The translations under genes and the position numbers were made by a program. From contig NZ_FNCO01000002.1 in assembly GCF_900100795.1 (NCBI RefSeq), forward strand, positions 1-64,000: a stretch of 64,000 bases of DNA, written 5' to 3'. The stretch is from Pseudomonas abietaniphila (lineage in GTDB: Bacteria > Pseudomonadota > Gammaproteobacteria > Pseudomonadales > Pseudomonadaceae). The notes under the pieces are model-generated. The model was not told the DNA's origin, did no database searches, and saw only the letters and a program-made list of their open reading frames with translations. Below, piece after piece: positions 17,549-27,014 of this stretch. Numbering within the stretch: position 1 is the first letter of the stretch; each line of letters opens with the position of its first letter.

Positions 17549-19294
17549 TTACTGGCTAGCGACCTCGGGGGTCGCTTGAGGTTGTTTTGCAACCTTCTCC
17601 ATCACGGCGAAATCACTCAGGCCCTTCTGAGCATAGGGATCGCCAATCAGACGTGGACGAGCCTTGAAGTCCAGGCTGACAAGGCTCTTGGTGCTGTCCA
17701 GCTCATCGAAACTCAGGCCCGCCAGCTGTGCCCAGGTGTGGACCAGATTGGAACTGGTATACGGGCGGTCATGAATGCTGTCGAAGTTCCAGTCATGTGT
17801 CTGACGCCATTTGGGTGAGGCGTAGGCAATGAAAGGCACTGTGTACATCGGGATCGTCGGCTTGGCTTCGTTTCTGCCGAGGGTGTTATGCCCAGCGGAA
17901 TCGTAAACGTCCTCACCATGGTCGGACAGGTACAGCAGGAAGCCGTTGGGGTCGGCCTTGCTGTAAGACTTGATCAGGCTGGACACCACGAAGTCGTTGT
18001 ACAGCACAGCATTGTCGTAGCTGTTATAGAGCTCGAGTTTGCTGTCGTCGATCGCAGCTGGCACGCCGTCACGGCCGGTGAATTTTTCGTAGTCCTGCGG
18101 ATACCGGTACTGATAGCTCATGTGCGTGCCCAGCAGGTGGACGACGATCAGCTTGCGCGGTGCGGCATCGGTCAGGGCCTTGGCAAACGGCTCCAGCACA
18201 TCGCCGTCGTACTGGCGTGCGTTCTGGTTGCGGTTGTTGTTCAGGTAAACCTGCTCGTCAGCCTGTTCGGAGAACGTGGTGAGCATGGTATTGCGCTTGG
18301 TCATCGTCTGCTGGTTGGTGATCCAGAAGGTTTTGTAACCTGCCTGTTTCATCACACTGACGATTGAAGGCGTCTTCAGGTAGAGGTCCGGGTTTTCTTC
18401 GTCGGCGAACGTCAGCACCTGCTGCAGCGCTTCGATGGTGTAGGGGCGCGGGGTGATCACATTGTTGAACACCTGCAGCTGGTCTTTCATCGCGTCCAGG
18501 TTTGGGGTGGTCTGGCGTGGATAGCCATAAAGGTGCATGCGACCCCGGTTGGTGGATTCACCGATCACCAATACCAGCGTGGTGGGAAGGCCGGCCTGCT
18601 GGTCCTTGAGATTCTTCAACGGCGGGATGTTGCTGCTGCTGGTCAACATGCTCTGCATGCTGTCCAGTTGCTGCGTGTAGCGGTGGTAGGCCACCAGCAT
18701 TTGCCATGGCACTGCCGGTTCGATACGTGACTCGAACGCTTCGAGGCCCGAGGCGGCGTCATCGTGACGCGCCATCTGCTTGGCCAGCGGGTAGCCGATG
18801 ATGGCCACCAGCAGCGCCGTCGAAACCACCCAGGCCCGGCCGCGCGGCATGTAAACCGGGCGCAGACGCGTCCACAGGAAAATCGCGAAGGCGGTGTGGG
18901 CGATGAACGCCAGCACGATCCACCAGGCGAAATACTGGGTCATGTACTCGCCCGCTTCAGAGATGTTCGACTCGAACATGATGAAGATGACGCTTTGCGA
19001 GAACTCTTGCTGATAAATGAAGAAGTAGCCGAGGCTCGCCATCGAACAGGCCCACAGCACAACGCCTATGACGGCCGCCATGATTCGGGTCTTGTTGGGG
19101 AACAGAAGCATGGGCGCGAGCCAGATGCCGCTCATCACGAACGCCTGACGAAACCCTGCGAAGCCGGTGATGCCGGTCAGCTGAATCAGCAGTTGGGTAA
19201 TACCGGAAAAGTACCAGAAAAAGACGAACAGCCAGACCAGGCCGGTCCAGTCGAAACCCTTCGGAGCCGGTGAGCTCCCTTTCATAGTTGCCAT
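17549..19294 (-). CDS. cptA: Phosphoethanolamine transferase, CptA/EptC type
   Basis: The 581-residue inner-membrane enzyme has about five hydrophobic helices in residues 1-170 and a periplasmic alkaline-phosphatase/sulfatase-type domain from about 225 to 540. Catalytic features are 'VLVIGESTNRGR' (the Thr nucleophile), 'PRPYTIEALQQ', 'LLGTHMSYQYRYP' and 'YLSDHGEDVYD'. Such enzymes move phosphoethanolamine from phosphatidylethanolamine to lipopolysaccharide core sugars or phosphates; the exact acceptor is not visible. The ATG at 19294 has 'ggagcg' upstream; a TTG codon directly before it is unlikely to be the start. It is convergent with the TerC-family gene. Confidence 0.87.
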   Translation of the reverse strand: MATMKGSSPAPKGFDWTGLVWLFVFFWYFSGITQLLIQLTGITGFAGFRQAFVMSGIWLAPMLLFPNKTRIMAAVIGVVLWACSMASLGYFFIYQQEFSQSVIFIMFESNISEAGEYMTQYFAWWIVLAFIAHTAFAIFLWTRLRPVYMPRGRAWVVSTALLVAIIGYPLAKQMARHDDAASGLEAFESRIEPAVPWQMLVAYHRYTQQLDSMQSMLTSSSNIPPLKNLKDQQAGLPTTLVLVIGESTNRGRMHLYGYPRQTTPNLDAMKDQLQVFNNVITPRPYTIEALQQVLTFADEENPDLYLKTPSIVSVMKQAGYKTFWITNQQTMTKRNTMLTTFSEQADEQVYLNNNRNQNARQYDGDVLEPFAKALTDAAPRKLIVVHLLGTHMSYQYRYPQDYEKFTGRDGVPAAIDDSKLELYNSYDNAVLYNDFVVSSLIKSYSKADPNGFLLYLSDHGEDVYDSAGHNTLGRNEAKPTIPMYTVPFIAYASPKWRQTHDWNFDSIHDRPYTSSNLVHTWAQLAGLSFDELDSTKSLVSLDFKARPRLIGDPYAQKGLSDFAVMEKVAKQPQATPEVASQ

Positions 19295-19631
19295 CAAGCG
19301 CTCCAGCTATGGATCTTTCGCGCGACTCAGAGAGACTGTCGCGTCGTGCAAATGTGAGGACCGGTCTGAACGACAGTGATCGGCAGACGGCTCACAGGGG
19401 AGCGGGAGTATGGTGATCGGCAGGTGAAAAAAATGTGAGCCAGGCGTGACGTTCGAGGCCGAATGCGCTAAATCGCGAATTTCAAAGAAGCAGGAACGTT
19501 ACAGAGTGTGTCTGGTCCGACCAAAGGCACCTGTCAAAGGCGGCTGTCGTGTCGGCAGGGAGTCACTTGGGCAGGAGGCGGGCAAGCCAGCGGATCGGGC
19601 TTGCCGCGAACAGTCAGGGGAAACGGGGTAA
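19295..19631. other. Intergenic region upstream of cptA
   Basis: About 340 bases lie between the cptA start and the end of the 57-residue gene. It must contain the cptA promoter, but I could not single out convincing -35/-10 boxes. Forward open frames here look like chance. Confidence 0.4.
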
Positions 19632-19805
19632 TCAGGCGTGCAATGCGGTGCCGGGGGACGCGAGTTGGGCGTGCTGCAACATCAACGTCAACTGGGCAAC
19701 TTTCTTTTGCAACTGATCACGTTCGGCCTTCAGCTGGCTCAGCTCGTCGCGACGAACGGTAACGTACAGAGTCTGTGGAACGTTTGCAGGTAGTACTGTG
19801 CCCAT
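19632..19805 (-). CDS. Small coiled-coil protein, 57 residues
   Basis: The frame opens with an ATG six bases after a strong 'gaggtgag' site and encodes 57 residues. The start 'MGTVLPANVPQTLYVTV' is followed by a heptad-like helix ('DELSQLKAERDQLQKKV', 'AQLTLMLQHAQLA') that should form a coiled coil. It is acidic-basic balanced, with no signal peptide or membrane helix. It resembles small Pseudomonas hypothetical proteins, and no function is known to me. A self-associating or adaptor role is only a guess from the coiled coil. Confidence 0.72.
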   Translation of the reverse strand: MGTVLPANVPQTLYVTVRRDELSQLKAERDQLQKKVAQLTLMLQHAQLASPGTALHA

Positions 19806-20119
19806 TGCTCACCTCGCAAATGGCGGGATTCAACTTCGTAAGGTTCAAGCAATGACGCTATCGCTACCCGACGTGTCCATGCTCCTACCTCTATCGGCGC
19901 GAATTCTGATTTCTTTTGAGGAAAAAAGGAACTTTTTTATTTTTTAATGTCGCGAACGTTTCCTGATCGCGAAAACCGGCGTCATAGGGCAGGCTTGACG
20001 CTTGAACATGAAACTATTTTCACCGGGAAACCTTCGTTTGCCTCCCCGGACTAACCCTACATGCGGCACTGGGCTATAAAATGAGGCACCCCTGTTTACG
20101 AATTAAGGAGCACCTCTAC
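19806..20119. promoter_or_regulatory. Divergent intergenic region small gene / gnd
   Basis: These 314 bases hold the start regions of two divergent genes, and an A/T-rich run sits at about 19913-19946. The 'ctataaaatg' at about 20074 could be part of the gnd -10 region. No HexR-like palindrome was recognised. Confidence 0.4.
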
Positions 20120-21097
20120 ATGCAACTCGGGATTGTTGGACTAGGCCGCATGGGCGGCAACATCGCACGTCGACTGATGCTCAATGGCCACACCACTGTG
20201 GTCTATGATCGCGATGAGCAGTCTCGCACCGTGCTCGCCAACGAAGGTTCGACGCCTGCCAATGACCTCAAATCACTGGTCGCCGCGCTGGAAAAACCGC
20301 GAGCCGTCTGGGTGATGTTGCCTGCTGGCGCTCCAACGGAAGACACGATCAATGTGCTTGCCGACCTGCTCGATAAAGATGATGTGATCATCGACGGTGG
20401 CAACACCTTTTATAAAGACGACGTTCGTCGTTCCATCGCGCTCAAAGAAAAAGGCCTGCATTACGTCGATGTCGGCACCTCTGGCGGCGTCTGGGGCCTG
20501 GAACGCGGTTATTGCATGATGATCGGCGGTGAGACTGAGGTGGTTGATCGTCTGGACCCGCTGTTCAAGACGCTGGCACCTGGCATCGGCAATATTCCGC
20601 GCACCAAGGACCGCGCCAAGGATGCTGATCCGCGTGCCGAGCATGGTTACATCCACGCCGGACCACCGGGTGCCGGGCACTTTGTGAAGATGATCCACAA
20701 CGGCATCGAGTACGGAATGATGCAGGCCTTCGCCGAAGGCTTTGACATCCTGAAGACCAAGAACTCGGACAACCTGCCGGCCGAACAACGCTTCGATCTG
20801 AACATGGGCGACATTGCCGAGGTGTGGCGTCGTGGCAGCGTGGTGTCTTCCTGGCTGCTGGACCTGACGGCCGACGCACTGGCAACCGATCCACAACTGA
20901 ATGCGTACTCCGGCTCCGTGGCCGACAGCGGTGAAGGCCGCTGGACCATCGAAGCCGCCATGGAGCAGGCGGTACCGGTTCCGGTGCTGTCGACTTCGCT
21001 GTTTGCCCGCTTCCGCTCCCGTCAACAAAGCACGTACGGCGACAAAATGCTGTCCGCCATGCGTTTCGGATTTGGTGGTCATAAGGAACCAAAATAA
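20120..21097 (+). CDS. gnd: 6-phosphogluconate dehydrogenase, decarboxylating (short form)
   Basis: The 325-residue enzyme oxidises 6-phosphogluconate to ribulose 5-phosphate and CO2 with reduction of NAD(P). Visible features are the dinucleotide loop 'GLGRMGGN' (residues 7-14), '[12 protein letters not shown]', the substrate loop '[15 protein letters not shown]' and the catalytic '[19 protein letters not shown]' with its Lys and Glu/Asn. It is the ~300-residue GndA/YqeC class, shorter than the ~470-residue enteric Gnd. The ATG at 20120 follows 'aaggag'. Its TAA overlaps the zwf ATG by one base, so the two are co-translated oxidative pentose phosphate enzymes. Confidence 0.94.
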   Translation: MQLGIVGLGRMGGNIARRLMLNGHTTVVYDRDEQSRTVLANEGSTPANDLKSLVAALEKPRAVWVMLPAGAPTEDTINVLADLLDKDDVIIDGGNTFYKDDVRRSIALKEKGLHYVDVGTSGGVWGLERGYCMMIGGETEVVDRLDPLFKTLAPGIGNIPRTKDRAKDADPRAEHGYIHAGPPGAGHFVKMIHNGIEYGMMQAFAEGFDILKTKNSDNLPAEQRFDLNMGDIAEVWRRGSVVSSWLLDLTADALATDPQLNAYSGSVADSGEGRWTIEAAMEQAVPVPVLSTSLFARFRSRQQSTYGDKMLSAMRFGFGGHKEPK

Positions 21098-22620
21098 TGG
21101 GTTTGTCCCGCAGCAAGCAAAAGGCTCCGGTCGCTCCGGCGACCACGCTGTTCCTGTTCGGCGCCCACGGCGACCTGGTCAAGCGGCTGTTGATGCCGGC
21201 GCTCTACAACCTGTTCCGTGACGGACTGGTGGGCGAGAACCTGCACATCGTCGGCGTTGACCACAACACCGTCAGTGACGCCGACTTCGCCAAGAAGCTT
21301 GAGGACTTCATTCGTCAAGAGGCGGCCAACAAGGTCGCCCAAGGTGGAGAAGAACCCTTGGATCCGGCGCTGTGGGGCAGCCTTGCCAAACGGATCACCT
21401 ACATCACAGGCGATTTTCTCGACGATGGCACCTACGCGGACATCGACGCGAAGATCAAGAACACCGGCACGCAAAATGCGGTGTTCTACCTGGCGACCGC
21501 GCCGCGTTTCTTCAGTGAAGTGACCAAACGGCTCGGCTCCTCGGGGCTGATGGTCGAGGGCGAGGACTATTTCCGTCGCGTGGTGATCGAGAAACCGTTC
21601 GGCCACGACCTGCCGAGTGCGGTCGCGCTGAACAGTTGCTTGCTGAAGGTGATGAGCGAGAAGCAGATCTACCGGATCGACCACTACCTGGGCAAGGAAA
21701 CGGTTCAGAACATTCTGGTCAGCCGGTTCTCCAACGGGCTGTTCGAGTCGTTCTGGAACAATCACTACATCGATCATGTGCAGATCACCGCGGCTGAAAC
21801 CGTAGGCGTCGAAACCCGCGGCAGTTTCTATGAAACCACCGGCGCGCTGCGGGACATGGTGCCCAATCACCTGTTCCAACTGCTGGCCATGGTTGCCATG
21901 GAACCTCCGGCAGCGTTTGGCGCCGACGCGGTGCGGGGCGAGAAGGCCAAGGTGGTCGGCGCGATTCGGCCCTGGTCGGAAATGGAAGCGCTGGCCAACT
22001 CGGTGCGCGGTCAATACAGCGAGAGCACGATCGGCGACAAGAGCGTGCCCGGCTACCGCCAGGAAGACCGGGTTGACCCTGAGAGCAACACGGAAACCTA
22101 CGTGGCGCTCAAGGTCATGATCGACAACTGGCGCTGGGTCGGCGTGCCGTTTTATCTGCGCACCGGCAAGCGCATGAGTGTGCGTGATACCGAGATTGCG
22201 ATCTGCTTCAAACCTGCACCGTATGCCCAGTTCCGTGACACGGACGTGGACCGGGTGGAGCCTAACTTCCTCAAGATCCAGATCCAGCCTGACGAAGGCA
22301 TGTGGTTCGACCTGCAGGCCAAAAAGCCGGGGCCGACCCTCGACATGCAGACTATCGAACTGGGTTTCGCCTACAAGGACTTCTTCGAGATGCAGCCGTC
22401 GACCGGGTATGAAACCCTGATCTACGACTGTCTGACCGGAGATCAGACCCTGTTCCAGCGTGCCGACAACATCGAAAACGGCTGGCGTGCGGTGCAACCG
22501 TTCATCGATGCATGGGCCAAGGATCCGCACGTCGAGATGTACAACGCCGGTGAAGACGGCCCGTCAGGTGCCGACGAGCTGCTGGCGCGTGACGGTCGCA
22601 GCTGGCAACGACTCGGATGA
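21097..22620 (+). CDS. zwf: Glucose-6-phosphate 1-dehydrogenase
   Basis: The 507-residue enzyme makes 6-phosphogluconolactone and NADPH. The cofactor loop reads 'GAHGDLVKRLL' (about residues 22-32), against the common GASGDL, and the active-site motif 'RIDHYLGKE' is at about residue 192. 'VIEKPFGHDL' and 'YKDFF' are also typical. Length is normal. It is coupled to gnd upstream by a one-base overlap and to a HAD phosphatase downstream by an ATGA overlap. It probably is a second zwf isozyme, since the Pseudomonas zwf-pgl-eda set regulated by HexR is not around it; that is inference. Confidence 0.94.
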   Translation: MGLSRSKQKAPVAPATTLFLFGAHGDLVKRLLMPALYNLFRDGLVGENLHIVGVDHNTVSDADFAKKLEDFIRQEAANKVAQGGEEPLDPALWGSLAKRITYITGDFLDDGTYADIDAKIKNTGTQNAVFYLATAPRFFSEVTKRLGSSGLMVEGEDYFRRVVIEKPFGHDLPSAVALNSCLLKVMSEKQIYRIDHYLGKETVQNILVSRFSNGLFESFWNNHYIDHVQITAAETVGVETRGSFYETTGALRDMVPNHLFQLLAMVAMEPPAAFGADAVRGEKAKVVGAIRPWSEMEALANSVRGQYSESTIGDKSVPGYRQEDRVDPESNTETYVALKVMIDNWRWVGVPFYLRTGKRMSVRDTEIAICFKPAPYAQFRDTDVDRVEPNFLKIQIQPDEGMWFDLQAKKPGPTLDMQTIELGFAYKDFFEMQPSTGYETLIYDCLTGDQTLFQRADNIENGWRAVQPFIDAWAKDPHVEMYNAGEDGPSGADELLARDGRSWQRLG

Positions 22621-23435
22621 GTGATTCCACGCAACCCCTCATCCGTTTCCTGTTGTCAGACATTGATGGCACGTTGCTGCGGCCCGATCACAGCCTGAGC
22701 CAGGCCAACATCGACGCTGTGCGTCAATTGCGCGAATCCGGCATCCATTTCACCATTGCCAGCAGCCGTCCGCCGAGGGCCATGCGTCAGCAGATCGAAG
22801 CCTTGGGCATCGATCTGCCGACCGTGGCGTTCAACGGCGCCAACATCATCAGGCCCGATGGCAGCCTGCTCAAGGCTCACCGCATCGCGCCCGAGGCGGC
22901 ACGGACCAGCCTTGAGCTGTTCGCCGCAGAGCGCGTGTCGGTGTGGGTGTTTGCCGACGATCAGTGGCTGTTGCTCGACCCGCAAGGGGATTACGTCGAG
23001 CATGAGCGCAACACGCTGGGGTACGACTTCGTTCAGGTCGAGCATTTCGAGGGTTACATCGATCGCATCGACAAGATCGTGGCCGCCAGCAAGGATTTTG
23101 AGCTGCTCAAGCGGCTTGAAGTCCAGCTCAATCCATTGATTGCGGACGCGGCGCGCGCCGCCCGCTCTCAGTCCTATTACCTGGATGTCACCGCGCTCGA
23201 TGCCAATAAAGGCACGGCGCTGGAGACGTTGTCCGAGGAATTGGGCGTGGCGCTGGCCCATACGGCGGCCATAGGTGATGCGGGGAACGATGTGGCGATG
23301 TTCCTGCGTGCCGGGCTGTCGATTGCGATGGGTCAGGCAGAAACAGCCGTCAAAAGCCAAGCCAGCTACGTCACCGGGAGCAACCTCGAGGACGGCCTGG
23401 CCACGGCCATTGAGCGCTACATCCTGCCGCGCTGA
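22617..23435 (+). CDS. Cof-type HAD-IIB hydrolase
   Basis: The 272-residue protein has HAD motif I 'LLSDIDGTLL' (nucleophile Asp15), a type IIB cap, a Lys in the 'ANKGTALETL' stretch and motif IV 'AIGDAGNDVAMF' (about residue 218). Such enzymes dephosphorylate sugar phosphates or similar small molecules; the substrate is unknown. It starts inside the zwf stop codon (ATGA), so it is made with Zwf and Gnd, and a hexose phosphate or pentose phosphate substrate is a reasonable guess. Confidence 0.9.
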   Translation: MSDSTQPLIRFLLSDIDGTLLRPDHSLSQANIDAVRQLRESGIHFTIASSRPPRAMRQQIEALGIDLPTVAFNGANIIRPDGSLLKAHRIAPEAARTSLELFAAERVSVWVFADDQWLLLDPQGDYVEHERNTLGYDFVQVEHFEGYIDRIDKIVAASKDFELLKRLEVQLNPLIADAARAARSQSYYLDVTALDANKGTALETLSEELGVALAHTAAIGDAGNDVAMFLRAGLSIAMGQAETAVKSQASYVTGSNLEDGLATAIERYILPR

Positions 23436-23630
23436 CGGCAGTACCCGGATGATCTGCGGGCGGGAGTGTGCTCTCGAGGCCGGCACTTCGTTGCCTCTCT
23501 GGCAGTGAAGCGTCGGCATTGATGCGCACGCTGACGTCCGCCGGTTCTCCGGTTTCTTCGCGACCGAAGTCGTCGGCACAGCGTCTTGCTGTGACCGATG
23601 GTCGTGTACACCAAGAGGGAACATTGCCCC

Positions 23631-25445
23631 ATGGCTGTATTGATTGAAGATTACGCGCTGCTCGGCAACTGCCGGACGGCGGCGCTGGTGGCCCGCGACG
23701 GGTCGCTGGACTGGTTGTGCTTTCCGCGCTTCGACGCACCTGCCTGCTTTGCAGCCCTGCTGGGCGACAGCGACAACGGTCGCTGGAAGATCGCGCCCAC
23801 TGAGCCTGGATGCCAGTCACGGCGCAGCTACCGCGACGGTACGCTGATTCTCGAAACCCTGTTCACCACTGCCACCGGTCAGGCGATGCTGATCGACTTC
23901 ATGCCCATGGAAATGGAGAGCAGCGTTGTCCGTGTGGTGGTGGGCGTGGAGGGGACCGTGGATTTCTCGATGGACCTGGCGATCCGTTTTGACTATGGCA
24001 GCACCGTGCCGTGGGTAGAAAAGCGAGACCCGCACACCATGACCGCCGTGGCAGGTCCCGAGATGCTGGTGCTGCGCACGCCTGCAGAACTGCACCCGCT
24101 CGATCACCACACGCAAAGCCGGTTCACTGTCAGTGCGGGGCAGCGCCTCGGCTTTGCGCTGGCGTGGCAAGCGTCCCACGAGCCTGTGCGGGCGGCGTTT
24201 GATGTCGAGCAGGCGTTGAAGCAGACGGAAACGTTCTGGCGAGAGTTTTCGGATCGCTGCCCCGATGTCGGGCCCTGGACCGATCAGGTCAAGCGCTCAC
24301 TGATCACCCTCAAGGCCATGACCTACGCACCTACCGGCGGCATCGTCGCGGCGGTCACCACCTCGTTGCCGGAGCAGTTGGGCGGCGAGCGCAATTGGGA
24401 TTATCGGTTCTGTTGGTTGCGTGATGCGACCATGACCCTGCTGGCTTTCATGAACCTGGGCTATTACGAAGAGGCCACGGCCTGGCGCAACTGGCTGTTG
24501 CGGTCGGTGGCGGGGAACCCGGAACAGGTTCAGATCATGTATGGCCTGGGCGGCGAGCGGCGTTTGCCGGAGTACCAGCTGCCGTGGCTGAGCGGCTATG
24601 AGGGATCGCGCCCGGTGCGGATCGGTAACGCGGCGGCCACGCAGATACAGCTGGACGTGTACGGGGAAGTGGCCGATGCCATGACGCAGGCGCTAAAAAG
24701 CGGCTTGCCCCGTCTGCCGCGCAGCACGGAGATCCAGAAAGTCATCATGCCGTTTCTGGAAAGGGTCTGGCACCTGCCGGATGCGGGGATCTGGGAAATT
24801 CGTTCCGAGCCTCGGCACTTTACGCACTCCAAGGTGATGGCGTGGGTGTCTTTTGATCGCAACGCCGGCGTGTTGGCGCAGAGTGATCACCCGGAAGACC
24901 GCGAGCGCGGTCTGCATTACCGCAGGGTCGCCGATGAGATCCATGCCGATGTCTGCATGAACGGGTTTGATGCCGAGCTGGGCAGTTTCGTGCAGACCTA
25001 CGGCGGCAAGGAACTGGACGCCAGCCTGTTGCAGATCGCGCTGACCGGATTCTTGCCGGTGGACGATCCACGCGTGAGCGGCACCGTGGTCCAGATCGAG
25101 CGGTCTCTGATGCAGGACGGCTTGCTGCTGCGCTATGACGGCGAACGCAGCACCGATGGCGTGTCGGGCAGTGAAGGCACGTTTCTGGTCTGTTCGTTCT
25201 GGTTGGCGGACGTGTATGTACTGCAGGGTCGCGACAAGGAAGCACGCGATCTGTTTGATCGCCTGTGCGGTCTGTGCAACGACGTCGGCCTGCTCGCCGA
25301 ACAGTACGACCCCCGCGATGGCCGCATGTTGGGCAACTTCCCCCAAGCGTTCAGCCATATCGGGATCATCAATACGGCGTTGAACCTGCATCGGGTGGTG
25401 TGCCCGGTCAAGACCCGGGCGACGGCAGAAGTCGTCACCCCCTGA
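23631..25445 (+). CDS. Glycoside hydrolase family 15 protein (glucoamylase/trehalase-like)
   Basis: The 604-residue protein begins with the conserved N-terminal domain of bacterial GH15 proteins ('LIEDYALLGNCRTAALVARD', 'LDWLCFPRFDAPACFAALL'). The (alpha/alpha)6 catalytic barrel follows, with 'NWDYRFCWLRDATMTLLAF', 'GIWEIRSEPRHFTHSK' (likely general acid) and 'GSEGTFLVCSFWLADVY' (likely base). Members hydrolyse terminal alpha-glucosides, and some relatives are trehalases. No signal peptide is seen, so it is cytoplasmic and could feed glucose from glycogen or trehalose to the zwf/gnd branch just upstream. The ATG at 23631 marks the start of the conserved domain. Confidence 0.88.
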   Translation: MAVLIEDYALLGNCRTAALVARDGSLDWLCFPRFDAPACFAALLGDSDNGRWKIAPTEPGCQSRRSYRDGTLILETLFTTATGQAMLIDFMPMEMESSVVRVVVGVEGTVDFSMDLAIRFDYGSTVPWVEKRDPHTMTAVAGPEMLVLRTPAELHPLDHHTQSRFTVSAGQRLGFALAWQASHEPVRAAFDVEQALKQTETFWREFSDRCPDVGPWTDQVKRSLITLKAMTYAPTGGIVAAVTTSLPEQLGGERNWDYRFCWLRDATMTLLAFMNLGYYEEATAWRNWLLRSVAGNPEQVQIMYGLGGERRLPEYQLPWLSGYEGSRPVRIGNAAATQIQLDVYGEVADAMTQALKSGLPRLPRSTEIQKVIMPFLERVWHLPDAGIWEIRSEPRHFTHSKVMAWVSFDRNAGVLAQSDHPEDRERGLHYRRVADEIHADVCMNGFDAELGSFVQTYGGKELDASLLQIALTGFLPVDDPRVSGTVVQIERSLMQDGLLLRYDGERSTDGVSGSEGTFLVCSFWLADVYVLQGRDKEARDLFDRLCGLCNDVGLLAEQYDPRDGRMLGNFPQAFSHIGIINTALNLHRVVCPVKTRATAEVVTP

Positions 25446-25458
25446 TGCGACGCCAAGC

Positions 25459-25551
25459 CTGTAGGCGTGAGCGTGCTCGCGATGACGTCGGCACGTTCAA
25501 CTCCGAATTCGTCTGACGTTTCGCAATCGCGAGCAAGCTCACTTCCAAAGG
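25459..25551. repeat. REP-like intergenic hairpin
   Basis: The arms 'gtgagcgtgctcgcga' and 'tcgcgagcaagctcac' are almost fully complementary and lie between the convergent GH15 and alkB genes. Confidence 0.7.
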
Positions 25552-25573
25552 GAGTGCGCCTTACTCGCGACGT

Positions 25574-26254
25574 TCACCGTGCCTTGCGAAACGTGAAGTT
25601 GATGCGCTGTTCGCCCAGTTGAGGGTGTTCGGCCTGCTTGACTGGCATCACGCCATGAAACCTCAGGCGGTCTTCACCGCCCCATACCACCACATCGCCA
25701 TGAAACAGCGGTACGCGTTGAGTCGTGTCGCTGCGGGCGTGACCGCCGAACAGGAACATCGCCGGGATGCCGAGCGATACCGACACCACTGGCCATTCAT
25801 ACCCTCGCTCGTCCTTGTCCTGATGCAGCGACATTTTTGCGCCCGGAATGTAGCGGTTGATCAGGCAGGCGTCAGGAACAAAATCGGCGAAGCCCGCAGC
25901 GTCAGCAGCCGCGCGCGCCAGCTCCATGAACACCTCGGGCATCTCGGGCCAGGGCTGTCCTGTTTGCGGATCGATTCGGGTGTACTGGTAGCCGCTGCGA
26001 TCAGTGGTCCAGCCAAACTGCCCGCAACTGCTCAATGCCACAGACATGGTGTGCCCACCGGGCGTGACCATGTTGCGGAAGGGCGCGCGGGTGAGCACTG
26101 ACTCAAGCGAGGGCAGCAAGCGGTCAATGAGCGGCAGCGCGAAGCCGCGAAACACAAAAGACCGAGGGCCAATCTGCTCGGACGTAGAGGATTGCCGCGT
26201 GTCGTCGGCAAACAGGTCGAAGGTGGTGGGTGTCGTGCCTTTGCGTTGCATCAT
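25574..26254 (-). CDS. alkB: AlkB-type alkylated-DNA dioxygenase
   Basis: The 226-residue protein has the Fe(II)/2-oxoglutarate dioxygenase pattern of AlkB: 'YIPGAKMSLHQDKDE' supplies the His-x-Asp iron ligands, 'RLRFHGV' the second His, and 'RINFTFRKAR' the 2-oxoglutarate-binding Arg at the C-terminus. 'CGQFGWTTDRSGYQY' matches the AlkB substrate lid. It would repair 1-methyladenine and 3-methylcytosine by oxidative demethylation. Two ATG codons in a row form the start. It is convergent with the GH15 gene and has no adjacent ada. Confidence 0.93.
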   Translation of the reverse strand: MMQRKGTTPTTFDLFADDTRQSSTSEQIGPRSFVFRGFALPLIDRLLPSLESVLTRAPFRNMVTPGGHTMSVALSSCGQFGWTTDRSGYQYTRIDPQTGQPWPEMPEVFMELARAAADAAGFADFVPDACLINRYIPGAKMSLHQDKDERGYEWPVVSVSLGIPAMFLFGGHARSDTTQRVPLFHGDVVVWGGEDRLRFHGVMPVKQAEHPQLGEQRINFTFRKAR

Positions 26255-26280
26255 CGCGGCGTTACCGGTTATCAGGTGTG

Positions 26281-26460
26281 TCAGAGTGCCTTGCTGACTT
26301 TGACATCGCTGATCACATCATCGCTGCCGCTGTGCATTTTTTGCAGTGCAGCCAGGGCTTCTTCGGCGGAAGGCGATTGCAACAACGCAAACTCGAAGCG
26401 GCGCTCGCCATTCAGTTTGTAGCTGATGGCATATTTGACGACAGGGGCGGATGCGGTCAC
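26281..26460 (-). CDS. Small conserved hypothetical protein, 59 residues, GTG start
   Basis: The frame is read from a GTG at 26460, five bases after 'aggaac', giving 59 residues beginning '(M)TASAPVVKYAISYKLNGE'. An ATG at 26511 in the same frame lacks a ribosome-binding site and would add a Pro-rich stretch. The sequence 'YAISYKLNGERRFEFALLQ' followed by 'SAEEALAALQKMH' reads like a short beta hairpin then a helix. No family is known to me. It lies close downstream of the DUF1883 gene on the same strand. Confidence 0.62.
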   Translation of the reverse strand: MTASAPVVKYAISYKLNGERRFEFALLQSPSAEEALAALQKMHSGSDDVISDVKVSKAL

Positions 26461-26539
26461 GTTGGGTTCCTTGAAAACGGAAGGAGGAGGGCGTGGCGAC
26501 AAAGCTTTCACGCCTTACAGTGTTTAATGAACGACAGGA

Positions 26540-26845
26540 TCAGCTCAGCCGCGAAGATGTCCGGCGTACGATTTTAATCGAATGAGTGAACGTCGTTTTG
26601 CGGCCGCCATTCGTGTCCAGCTTGCGCCCGGCGGTGTCGATGGTGATGTTCCAGAACCCGGTACTGGGCACCGCGATCTTGGCCGGGAAGCGGTCGAATG
26701 CGCCGCCGTGATAGGTGTGGCGTCCGCCGTTTTTAAAGCTGCGGAAATTCGCGTCGCTCATCAGGCGTATGTTGCAGAGCTGGGAGCACTCGATGACGAC
26801 CAGGTCGTCTTCGTTGAGGTGCTCGCGCTGGTGTACGAATTTCAT
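26540..26845 (-). CDS. DUF1883 domain protein
   Basis: The 101-residue product is almost entirely one DUF1883-type domain ('MKFVHQREHLNEDDLVV', 'CSQLCNIRLMSD', 'GGRHTYHGGAF' and 'VPSTGFWNITIDT'). The ATG at 26845 follows 'ggagacaccc'; the open extension to 26908 has no conserved content. Function is unknown; in some proteins the domain is joined to TIR or other signalling modules, but here it stands alone. It is divergent from the lipoprotein gene at 27015. Confidence 0.8.
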   Translation of the reverse strand: MKFVHQREHLNEDDLVVIECSQLCNIRLMSDANFRSFKNGGRHTYHGGAFDRFPAKIAVPSTGFWNITIDTAGRKLDTNGGRKTTFTHSIKIVRRTSSRLS

Positions 26846-27014
26846 GGGTGTCTCCGGAGACAGGGCATTCTCGAAAACCCGAAACGATAGCACGGTGGGC
26901 ACTGGCATTGTGCGCGAGCGCGGTGCAATCGCCGGATTTGCGGCTAAAAAAGTGAGACGGGCACGGACTTTATCGAGCTCCGGCTTGTCGTAGGACCTTT
27001 ACTGGAGGGATTGT

